DNA of 64,000 nucleotides from Corallococcus terminator (lineage in GTDB: Bacteria; Myxococcota; Myxococcia; Myxococcales; Myxococcaceae): positions 62,001 to 126,000 of the forward strand of contig NZ_RAVZ01000001.1 of assembly GCF_003611635.1 (NCBI RefSeq), read 5' to 3'. Every line of letters starts with the position of its first letter. The stretch's first letter is position 1. Under the pieces are notes generated by a model, which ran no database searches, was not told where the DNA came from, and saw only the letters and a program-made list of their open reading frames with translations. Below, in pieces: positions 31,201 to 43,200 of the stretch. Position numbers and translations under genes: made by a program.

Positions 31201-34200
31201 CATCGGCTACAGCACGGACCTGTTCGACGCCTCCACCGTCGCGCGGATGATGGAGCACCTTGGCGTGCTGCTCGACGCCGTGTGCGAACGGCCTGACGCG
31301 CCGCTGGCCAGCGTGTCGCTGCTGACCGGCCCCGAGCGCCAGCGCGTGCTGCGCGACTGGAACGCGACGCGTCCCACCGCGCCGGTGGAGGACACCCTCC
31401 CGAGCCTCTTCGAGGCGCATGCCCGGCGAGCCCCCCAGGCCGTCGCCGTCGAGCACGAGGGACAGACCCTCACCTACGCGGAGCTGGACGCGCGCTCCAA
31501 CCAACTGGCGCGGCACCTGCTGTCGCTCGGGCTGCGGCCCGAGGCGCGGGTCGGCCTGTGCGTGGAACGCGGGTTGGAGCTGGCGGTCGGTCTGCTGGGC
31601 ATCCTCAAGGCCGGCGGCTGCTACCTGCCGCTGGAGCCCGCGTATCCCCGTCAGCGCCTGGCGTTCATGTTCCAGGACGCCCGCGTGGCGGCGGTGGTGA
31701 CGCAACAGTCCACCCGGTCCTCCCTGCCCGAGCACGATCTGCCCACGGTGTCCCTTGACACCGACGGGCCGCTGCTCGCGAAGCAGTCCACGCAGGCCCC
31801 CGAGCACTTCCACATCGCGGCGGATCAGCTCGCGTACGTGCTCTACACCTCCGGCTCCACGGGCCTGCCCAAGGGCGTGGGCATCCCCCACCGCGCCGTC
31901 GTCCACCTGGTGCGGGACACGGACTTCGTCGACCTGGGGCCCGCGGACCGCATGGCCCAGGTGGGCACGCCGTCGTTCGACGCGGCCACCTTCGAAATCT
32001 GGGGCGCGCTGCTCAACGGCGCGCGGCTGGTCATCATCCCGCGCGACGTGACGCTCGCGCCCCGGGAGCTGGCGAAGCGGCTGCGCGACGTGGGCGCCAC
32101 ATCGGCCCTGCTCACCACCGCCCTCTTCCATCAGGTGGCGCGCGAGGTGCCCTCGGCCTTCGCGCACATGCGCTACGTGTTCTTCGGCGGAGAGAAGGCG
32201 GACGCACGCGCCGCCCTGGGCGTGCTTGGGGCACAGGCTCCCCAGCACCTGGTGAACCTCTACGGCCCGACCGAGGCCACCGTCTGCGCCACGTCCCATG
32301 AGCTGGCGGGACTCCCGGCCGACGCGACCTCCGTCCCCATTGGCAGGCCGCTGACGCGCATGCGGGTGTACGTGCTGGATGCGCACGGCCAGCCCGTGCC
32401 CCCGGGCGTCCCGGGCGAGCTGTTCCTGGGCGGCGTCGGACTGGCGCGAGGCTACCTGGAGCAGCCCGCCCTCACGGCCGGACGCTTCGTACCGGACGCC
32501 TTCAGCGGCGAGCCCGGGGCCCGGCTGTACCGCACGGGCGACCGGGCGCGCTGGAGCGCGGACGGGACGCTCGACTTCGTGGGCCGCGTGGACGCGCAGG
32601 TGAAGCTGCGCGGCTTCCGCATCGAGCCCGCGGAGGTGGAGGCCTTCCTCCTCCAGCACCCCTCGGTGCGCGAAGCGGTGGTGCGCGTGCGCGAGCAGTC
32701 TTCGGGTGATCCGCGCCTCGTGGCCTGGGTTGTTCCCGCTTCCGGGGCTGCCCCGCTGGACATCGCGGCCCTGCGCGCCTTCCTCACGGAGCGGCTGCCG
32801 GCCCACCAGGTGCCCTCCGCCTTCGTTTCCCTGCCCGCGCTGCCGCTGACCCCGAACGGCAAGGTGGACACTCACGCACTGCCCGCACCGGACGCGCTGT
32901 CGGTCGCGTCCGCGCCCGCCTCCGCTCAGCCGGAGCCCATGACCCTCTTCCAGCAGAAGCTTGCCGCGCTCTTCGCGGAGCTGCTGAACCTGGAGCGCGT
33001 GGGCCTGCACGACGACTTCTTCGCCCTGGGCGGCCACTCCCTGATGGCCACGCAGTTCATCTCCCGACTGCGCTCCGCGTTCGGCGTGGAGCTGCCCCTG
33101 CGCACGCTCTTCGACGCCCCCACCGTCGCCCGCCTCACGCGGCACGTGGAGGAGCGCTTCCTGTCGCGCGCGGACGGGCCCCTGCGCACGCCACCCCGGC
33201 CCGTGGCCCGGGACAGGGACCTGCCGCTGTCCTTCGCCCAGCAGCGGCTGTGGGTGGTGGATCAGCTCCAGCCCGGTGGCAGCCAGTACAACGTGATGGC
33301 GGCCCTTCGTCTGGAGGGCGCCCTGGATGTCGAAGCGCTGCGCCGCGCCCTGGAGCACCTCGTCGCCCGCCACGAATCCCTGCGCACGACCTTCGCGATG
33401 AAGGACGCGGAGCCCGTCCAGGTCTTCCACGCGCCCGGCACGTGGGCGCTCCCGGCCACGGACCTGGAACCCCTCGCGCCGGAGGCCCGCGAGGCCGAGG
33501 TGCGCCGGCTGTCGGCGGAAGAGGCCCGCACGCCCTTCGACCTGGGCCGGGGCCCGCTCCTGCGCACGCACCTGCTCCGGCTGGACGCGGAGCACCACGT
33601 CCTGCTGCTCGACATGCACCACATCGTCTCGGACGGCTGGTCCATGGGCGTGCTGGTGCGCGAAGTCGCCGCGGCCTACGAGGCCTTCGCCACCGGGAAG
33701 TCCCCCACGCTGCCCGCGCTGCCGGTGCAGTACGCCGACTTCGCCACGTGGCAGCGGGACTGGCTGCGGGGCGACGTGCTCGCGCGGGAGGTGACGTGGT
33801 GGAAGGAGCACCTCTCCGGCGTCCCTCGCATCCTGGAGCTCTTCACGGACAAGCCCCGGCCGGCCCTGCCGTCCTCGCGCGGCGCGCTCGTGCCCGTGCA
33901 CCTGCCCCGGGAGCTCACCCAGGGCCTCTTCGCCATCGCGCGGCAGGAAGGCGCCACGCCGTTCATGGCGCTCCTGGCCGCATGGCAGGTCCTCCTGTCC
34001 CGCTACACACGCCAGGAGGAGCTGCTCGTCGGCTCCCCCGTCGCGGGCCGTGGACACGGGGAGGTGGAGGGGCTCATCGGCTTCTTCGTCAACACGCTGG
34101 CGCTCAAGGGGCGCGTGCGCGGACGGGACTCGTTCCGCGCGCTGCTCGCCCAGGTGCGCGACACCACGCTCGCCGCCTACGAGCACCAGGACGTCCCCTT

Positions 34201-37200
34201 CGAGAAGCTCGTCGAGGAGCTCCAGCCCCAGCGCGACCTGAGCCGCAACCCGCTGGTGCAGGTCCTGCTCGCGCTCCAGAACACGCCCCAGGGTGAGCTG
34301 AAGGCCCCGGGCCTCACGCTGCGGCCCGTGGAGGTGGAGAACGCCACGGCCCGCTTCGACCTGGGCCTCATGCTCACCGAGTCCGCGGACGGGGTGCGCG
34401 GCGGCCTCGAGTACAGCACCGACCTGTTCGAGCCCGCCACGGCGCGCCGGATGGCCGGCCACCTGCGCGTCCTCCTGGAGTCCCTGGTCGCGGCGCCGGA
34501 CGCCCCGCTGTCCACGCGTGAATGGCTCACGCCCTCCGAACGCCAGCAGCTCCTGGTGGACTGGAACGACACCCGGGTCGACTACCCGCGCGACAGCTCC
34601 ATCCCGGAGCTCTTCGAGGCGCAGGTCGCCCTGCGCCCGGACGCCATCGCGCTGGAGTTCGAGGACGCGAAGCTGACGTACGCGCAGCTCGACGCGCGGG
34701 CCAACCAGCTCGCGCACCTATTGCGCGCGAACGGCATCGGGCTGGACGCGCTGGTGGGCGTGTGCCTGGAGCGCTCGCTGGAGCTCGTGGTGTCCCTGCT
34801 CGCCATCCTCAAGGCGGGTGGCGCCTACGTGCCGCTGGACGCCGCGTACCCGGCGCAACGCCTGGAGTACATGGTGGAGGACGCCCCACCCCGGCTGCTC
34901 ATCACCACCCGCGCGCTTCGGCCCTCGCTGCCCGTGTCGGACGCCGTGCCGTGCCTGTTCATGGAGGAGGTGCGCCTGGACGCGCAGCCCACGTCGCCCA
35001 CGGGCGTGCGTCCGCTGCCGCGCAACCTGGCCTACGTGGACTTCACGTCGGGCAGCACCGGCCGGCCCAAGGGCGTGGCGGTGGAGCACCGCGGCGTCGT
35101 GCGGCTGATGTACGGCGCGGACTACGTGGACATGGGCCCGGAGGAGACGTGCGTTCACCTGGCGCCCATCGCGTTCGACGTCTCCACCATGGAGATCTGG
35201 ACCGCGCTGCTCACCGGCGGCCGGCTCGTCGTCTTCCCGCCCCAGCCGCCCACGGACCTGGAGCTGCTGGGCCGGGTGCTGCGGCGCCACGCTGTCACCA
35301 CGCTCTACCTGTCCACGGGCCTGTTCTCCCAGGTGGTGGACGTGGGCCTGGAGATGCTGCGCGGCGTGCGGCAGATCATCCCCGCCGGGGACGTGCTGTC
35401 GCCCACGCACACCCGCAAGGTGCTGGACACGCTGCGCATCCCCGTCATCAACGGCTACGGCCCCACGGAGGGCACGGTCTTCGCCAACTGCCTGCGGGTG
35501 ACGCGCTCCGAGGACGTGGGCACGAGCGTGCCCGTGGGTCCCCCCATCGCCAACACGCAGGTCTACATCCTGGATGCGCACCTGCGGCCCGTGCCGGTCG
35601 GCGTGCCCGGCGAGCTGTGCATCGGCGGTGACGGCCTCGCGCGCGGCTACCTGTCGCGCCCGGACCTGACGGCGGAGCGCTTCGTGCCGGATCCGTCCAG
35701 CACCCGGCCCGGTGAGCGCATCTACCGCACGGGAGACCTGGCGCGCTGGCGCGCGGATGGCGCCGTGGACTTCCTGGGCCGCATCGACACCCAGGTGAAG
35801 GTGCGCGGCTTCCGCATCGAGCTGTCGGAGGTCGAGGCCGCCGTGATGTCCGCGCCCCACGTGCGCGAAGCCATCGTCCTGGTGCGCGAGGACGTGCCCG
35901 GCGACAAGCGGCTGGTCGCCTACGCCGTGCCCGCGCTGCCCTCCGCCCCCGGTGAGGCCGCGCCGTCCCTGGTGCCCGCGGACCTGCGCGAGCACCTGCG
36001 CCAGCGGCTGCCGGAGTTCATGGTGCCGTCGGCGTTCGTGGTGCTGGAAGCGCTGCCGCTCAACCCCAACGGCAAGGTGGACCGCAAGGCGCTGCCCGCG
36101 CCCACCGGCGGCGCGAATGGCGGCGCGGGCCGCTTCGTGGAGCCCGGCAACCCGCTGGAGGAGCAGATCGCGGCCGTCTGGGCGCGCGAGCTGGGCATCG
36201 AGCGCGTCGGCGTGCACGACCACTTCTTCGAGGACCTGGCCGGCACCTCCCTCACGGTGGTGCGCGTGTCCACGCGCCTGAAGGAAGCGCTGGGCCGCGA
36301 GCTGCCCGTGGTGTGGCTCTTCGAACACCCCACCGTCCACGCGCTCGCCCAGCGCCTGGAGCGCGAGTCGGGCGCAACGCCCGGTGGCGCGACCGTGGCC
36401 GCCCCGCCGTCCACGCCCGCGCCCACGCCCGAGAAGGCGCCGCGAGCCCGGGCGCCCCAGACAGCGGGGTCCGAGGACATCGCCATCGTCGGCATGGCGG
36501 GACGCTTCCCGGGCGCTTCCTCCGTGGAGGAGTTCTGGCACAACCTGCGCGAGGGCGTGGAGTCCATCTCCCGCTTCACGCCGGAGGAGCTGGAGCACCT
36601 GCCCGGCCTCCCCGAGGGCATGGAGCTGTGGCAGCACCCGAACTTCGTCCCCGCCGGCGGCGTGCTGGACGACATCGACCAGTTCGATCACGCCTTCTTC
36701 GACATGTCCCTGCGCGAGGCGCAGTGGACGGATCCGCAGCAGCGGCTGTTCCTCCAGTGCACCTGGGCCGCGCTGGAGGACGCGGGCATCGAACCGGATC
36801 AGTTCCCCGGGGACATCTCGCTGTACGCGGGCGCCATCGACTCCGGCTACGCGCAGACGGTGCAGCAGGGCATGCCCCTGGACGGCGCCGCCTTCTTCGA
36901 GCTGTACGGCACCGCGACCCACCAGAGCCTGGCGCAGAAGACGTCCTGGAAGCTGGGGCTGCGCGGGGAGAGCACGCTCGTCTACACCGCGTGCTCCACG
37001 GGGCTCGTGGCGGTCCACCTGGCGTGCCAGAACCTGCTGTCGGGACGCTCCGACGTGGCCATCGCGGGCGCCACGCGCGTGAGCGCGGTCCAGCGCACGG
37101 GCTACGTGTACCAGGAGGGGTTGATCTTCTCTCCCGACGGCCACTGCCGCGCGTTCGACGCGCAGGCGAAGGGAACCATCTCCGGCAACGGCGTGGCGGC

Positions 37201-40200
37201 GGTGGTGCTCAAGCGGCTGGACGACGCGGTGCGGGACGGCGACTCCATCTACGCCGTCATCCGCGCCTCGGCCACGAACAACGACGGGCGCGACAAGTCC
37301 GGCTTCACCGCGCCCAGCGTGCAGGGACAGTCCTCCGTCATCACCCAGGCGCTCACGCGCGCGGGCATCGAGCCGAAGGACATCGGCTACGTGGAGGCGC
37401 ACGGCACTGCCACGCCGCTGGGCGATCCGATTGAAGTCGCGGCGCTCCAGCGGGCCTATGGGATGGGTCCGGATGCCCGGGGCACCATCGCGCTCGCGTC
37501 GCTGAAGTCCAACATGGGCCACCTGGACACGGTGGCGGGTCTGGCGGGCCTGATGAAGGCCGCGCTGTCGCTGCACCATGGGGAGATTCCCCCCAGCCTC
37601 CACTTCCAGAAGCCCAACCCGCGCATCGACTTCGACGCGGGTCCTTTCTTCGTCAACACCACCCTGCGGCCCTGGCCCCGGGGAGAGACGCCGCGCCGCG
37701 CCGCCGTCAGCTCCTTCGGCGTGGGCGGCACCAATGCGCACGCAGTGCTCGAGGAAGCCCCCATGCCGCACAGCGGTTCCACCACGCGCTCCCACCAGGT
37801 CGTGCTCCTGTCCGCGCGCACGCCCGAAGCGTTGGAGGCGGCATCGCAGCGGCTCGCGACGCACGCGGAAGGCCGGGCGGAGTTGTCCCTGGCCGACGTG
37901 GCCTTCACCCACGCGGTGGGCCGTCGCAGCTTCGACCACCGGCGCGCCGTGGTGGCGAAGGACGCGGCCGACCTCGCACGGCAGTTGCGCAAGCCGTACA
38001 CGCCCGCCACGGTGAAGGATGTGGAGGCCGCGCGGCGGCGGCGCGTGGCCTTCGTGTTCTCCGGCCAGGGCGCCCAGCAACTGGGCATGGGCCGCGAGCT
38101 GTATGAGGCCGAGCCCGCCTTCCGCACGCACCTGGACGCCTGCCTGGAGCAACTGGAGCCGTCGCTGCGCGAGCGCGTCACGTCGCTGCTCCAGGCGACC
38201 GCCGGCGCGGGAGCCCCCGAGGCGGAGCTGCTGACCGACACCCGCGTCGCGCTGCCCGCGCTCTTCGCGGTGCAGGTCTCCCTGGCGCGGATGTGGCTGG
38301 GCTGGGGGGTGAAGCCCCACGCCGTCGTGGGACACAGCTTCGGCGAGTACGCCGCCGCCTGCGTGGCGGGCGTGCTGTCGCTGGAGGACGCGCTGAAGCT
38401 GGCCGTGGCGCGTGGCGAACTGATGCACCGCATGCCCCCGGGCGCGATGCTCGCGGTGGCGTTGCCGGAGGCACGGGTGCGTCCGCTGCTGACGGGCCGC
38501 ATGTCCCTGGCCGCGAACAACGCGCCGGACCGGTGCGTCGTCTCCGGGCCGGTGGAAGAGATTGAACGGCTGCGCGACGTGCTGAAGCAGCAGGACGCGG
38601 GGGCGGTGCGCATGCCCGCGACGCACGCGTTCCACTCGGCGGACGTGGAGCCGCTGATGTCGGAGCTGGCGGACGTGGTAGCGGCGCTGACCCGCGCCGA
38701 GCCGACGGTGCGCTACGTCTCCAGCCTCACCGGCACCTGGAGCCGTCCGGGCGAGCTGTCCGCGCCGCGCTACTGGGCGGACCAGATGCGCAATCCGGTG
38801 CGCTTCCAGGAGGCCGTAGGGACGTTGCTGGAGGAGGGGTGCAGCGTGCTGCTGGAGGTGGGGCCCGGACAGGACCTCACCCCGATGGTGCGCGCGTGCC
38901 TGGGCCAGGACAAGGACCGCGTGAAGGCCCTGGCCACGCTGCGGCGGGGCGGCTCCACGACCGAGCACGCCAGCCTGCTGACGGCCCTGGGCGAGCTGTG
39001 GGCCACGGGCCTGCCGCTGGATTGGAAGGCGTTCTACGCCCACGAGCAGCGCCTGCACGTGCACCTGCCCACGTACCCCTTCATGCGCAAGCGGGTCTGG
39101 GCGGAGGCCACGCGCAACGCCGCGATGAAGGCGTCCGCACCCACGGCCTCCGCGCTCGCACCCTCGGCCTCCACGGTAGCGGCAGGGGCTGCCACGGCGA
39201 CAGCCTCATCCACGCCCACGGCGCATGCACTCGCGCCCACGGCTCATGCACTCGCGCCCACGGGGCACGCCCTGGCTCCGGTGGCGGCGGGCCCCGCATC
39301 CACCGCGTCCGCGCCGACGCCGGAGATGTCCGCGCTCGCCTCGACAGCGGCAGCCCTCGCTCAGTCAGCGGCCCTGCTCGCCTCGACGGCTGCGGCCCTC
39401 GCGCAGTCGGCCTTCTCCCTGAGGCCCACGGGCTCCACCCTCGCTCCGGCGGTGCCCGCACTCGCGCCCAACGCACACAACTTCGTGCAGTCGGGGCCCG
39501 CGATCGCCTCCCCGGTACCCACCTTTGTGCAGTCGGGGCCCGCGACCGTATCCCCGACCCACGCCTTCGCTCCGACGCAGGCAGCCCTCACGCCGGTCCA
39601 CGCTCCGCAGCTTCCGCAGGGAGCCCTGTCCGCCCCGACAACGGCCGCTCCCCGGACCGCGACGCAGGCTGCCGTCATACCGGGTGCACCCGTGCGCGAG
39701 GACTCGCCGCGCGGTGACACCGAGGAGCGCGTGGCCGCGCTCTGGCGCGAACGCCTGGGCCTGGAGTTCGTCGGACGCGACGACAACTTCCTCGAAATCG
39801 GCGGCAACTCGCTGATGGCCGCGCAGTTGCTCAACCAACTGCGTGACACGTTCGGCGTCCAGGTCCCGCTCGCGGCCCTGTTCGAAGCCCCCACCGTGGC
39901 CGGCATCGCCGCGCGCATCGAACCCATGCTGGCGCAGGCCCCCACGGTGGCGCCGACCCAGGAGCTCCCCCTGGAGCCCCTGCCCCGCACGGGCGAGCTG
40001 CCCCTGTCCTTCGTACAGGAGCGCGTGTGGCGCCTGGAGCAGCACCAGCCCGGGCTGTCCGCCTACAACATCCCCGTCGTCCTCAAGCTGGAGGGCCGGG
40101 CCTCCGTGGAGCCACTGGAGCAGGCCATCCAGGAGATCGTCCGCCGCCACGAGGCCCTGCGCACCACCTATGAGAAGGTGGACGGACGCCCCGTGCAGCG

Positions 40201-43200
40201 CTTCCACCCGCAAGTGCGCATTCCGCTGACGCGCGTGGATCTGACCGGCACGCCCGAAGAGCGCGAGCAGGAAGGACTGCGGCTCGCGCGCGAGGACGCG
40301 GCGCGTCCGTTCGATCTGGTGAACGGCCCCGTCCTGCGCACCACGCTCGTGAAGCAGGCGGAGGACGTGCACCTCCTGCTGCTCACCATCCATCACGTCG
40401 TCTGCGACACGCTGTCCATCGCCCTCTTCATCCACGAGCTGAGCCAGCTCTACGGCGCCTTCCGTCAGGGCCGCCCCTCGCCGCTCGCGCCGCTGCCCGT
40501 GCAGTACGCGGACTTCGGCGCCTGGCAGCGTCGCACCCTCGCCGAGCACCGCGTGCCGGAGCAGGAGCAGGGATGGCGCACCCGGCTCGCGGGCATGCCG
40601 CGCCAGCTTGGAGTGCCCACGGACCGGCCCCGTCCGGAGCACTGCCCGCTGACCTCGGAGCGCATGGGCGTGGACTTCCCGCCCCAGCTCGCCCGGGAGC
40701 TGCTGGCCTTCGGCAAGCGCGAGAACTTCACCGGCTACATGACGGTGCTCGCCGCGTGGAACGTGCTGCTGCACCGCTACACCGGGCAGACGGACATCGT
40801 CGTCGGAACGCCCATCGCCAATCGCACCCGTCCGGAGCTGCTGCCGCTCATCGGCTACGTGGCGCACTCGGCCGCCTTCCGCACCAGCCTCGCGGGCGAC
40901 CCTTCCTTCCGCGAGCTGCTGGAGCGCGTGCGGCAGGAAGTGGCGGACGCGCAGTCCCGGCCAGACGTGCCGTTCGAGTACCTGGTGGAGCAGCTCGTCC
41001 CGGGCAAGGACATCGGCCGGGACCGCATGACCGACACCGTCTTCGTCTACCACAGCAACGCCGTCTCCAGCGTCGACACGCAGGACACGATGGGCGTGCG
41101 CACCTCCATCGTGGAGGTCCCCGGCACGCCGGTGCAGTGGGGCACGACGCTGTCGGACCTGACGCTCATCCTGTCCGAAGGGCCCGGAGGCGTGCACGGC
41201 GCGCTGGAGTACGCCACCGAACTCTTCGACGCGGCCACGGCCCGGCGCATGCTGGAGCACTTGCAGGCACTGCTCGCGTCCGCCCTCGCGAAGCCCGAGG
41301 AGCGCCTCTCCCGCCTGTCGCTCGCCACCGAACTCGAACGCAGCGCCTGGCCGCGTCCCCTGCCCGTCGCCACCGCGCCCGCGCTTCCCGCCCTGCTGGC
41401 CGACCGCGCCCGCCGTCACCCGGACACCGTGGCCCTCGCTCGCGACGGGCGGACATGGACCTGGGCGGAGCTGTCCACCCGCGCGACCGCCCTGGCGTCC
41501 CGTCTGCGGACGCTCGGGGTGAAGCCCGGGGAGCCGGTCGCCATCTGCCTGCGTCCCTCGCCGGAGAAGCTCGCGGCTTTGTGGGGCGTGCTGGAGGCCG
41601 GTGCCGCCGTGGTGGCGCTCGGTCCCACCGACCTGGGCAACCTCGCGCTCTACGCGCCCGAGGGCGCCGCCTCGCCCCGCATCGTGACGTGGAAGGGGAT
41701 TGTCACCGCCGCGCGGCTGGAGGCCTCGCGCGTGCTGCACGTGGAGGACGTGCTCGAGCCGTCGGACGTGTCCCCCCCCGGCACGCAGCCAGTGCCGGAG
41801 CAGACCGTCGCGTGGTTGCTGCCCGCGGGGGCCGGCCAGCCCGCCTGGGCCCTGGGACATCCCGCGCTGACGGAGCTGTTCGCGGGGCTGGATGCGCGCC
41901 TGCACCCCACGGAGGGCAGCGCCTGGCTCGCGGCCGCCGAAGCATCCGCGGAGCGTCCGGAGCTGGAGTCGCTGTGGGCCCTGTCGCGTGGCCTGCGCGT
42001 GGTCTTCCCCTCCGAGCAGGTGACGGCGCAGCTCGTGAGGCTGCACGGCGGCGGACCGCGCACGCGCGCGTTGGACGTGAGCCTCAGCTACTTCGCCAAC
42101 GATGAAGACTCCATGAGCGGCCCGAAGTACGAGCTGCTGATGGAGGGCGCGAAGTTCGCGGACGCGAACGGCTTCTCCGCCGTGTGGACGCCGGAGCGGC
42201 ACTTCCACTCCTTCGGTGGCATCTACCCGCAGCCGGCCGTCATCGCCGCGGCGCTCGCCGCCGTGACGCGCAACGTGCGCCTGCGCTCCGGCAGCGTGGT
42301 GCTGCCGCTGCATGATCCGCTGCTCGTCGCGGAGCAGTGGGCCGTGGTGGACAACCTGTCCCAGGGCCGCGTGGACGTGTCCGTGGCCACCGGCTGGCAC
42401 GTGCGGGACTTCAGCTTCGCGCCGCAGAACTACGCGGACCGGCGCAACATCCTGCTCAAGCACCTGGAGACGCTGCGCGCGGTCTGGCGCGGTGAGAGCC
42501 TGAAGCGGCTGGGCGGCAACGGCGTGATGGTGGAGGTGGGCCTGCGTCCGAAGCCCATCCAGAAGGAGCTGCCCGTGTGGCTCACCGCCACCGCGAACCC
42601 GGAGACCTTCCGGCTCGCGGGCGAGCTGGGCGCGGGCATCCTCACCGGCCTCTTCGCGCACTCGCTGGAGGAGCTGAAGCCGAAGGTGGCGCTGTACCGC
42701 GAAGCGTGGCGCCGCAACGGCCACCCGGGCCGGGGCCACATCACGTGCATGCTGCACACGTACCTGGGCGACGACGACCAGGAGGTGCTGCGCACGGTGC
42801 GCAAGCCGCTGCTCGGCTACTTCCGCAGCTCCGCGGACATCACCGCGTCGCTGCTCGCGGCGCAGGGCCACCAGGGGGAGATCGACAAGTTCTCCTCGCA
42901 GGACCTGGACACGCTCTTGGAGCACACCTTCGAGCACCACGCGAAGGTGACGGGCCTCATCGGCACGGTGGAAAGCGGGCTGCAGCGGCTTCGCGACGTG
43001 CGCGCCGCGGACGTGGATGAGGTGACGTGCCTCATCGACTTCGGCCTGGAGACGCCGGTGGTGCTGGAGGGCCTGCGCCGGCTGGCGAAGGTGCGCGTGC
43101 TGGCCGAGGCGGAAGCGCTCGCGCAGCACGAACAGGTGCGGGTGGAGGGCGGACAGGGCGTGGGCGAGTTGCTGGAGCTGGCGCGCCAGTCCGGAGCCGT

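Noticed and set aside
39121-39700. Tandem repeats as a CRISPR array or mobile repeat
   Set aside because: They are in frame, degenerate and encode an Ala/Pro/Thr linker; spacing and palindromes of CRISPR are absent.
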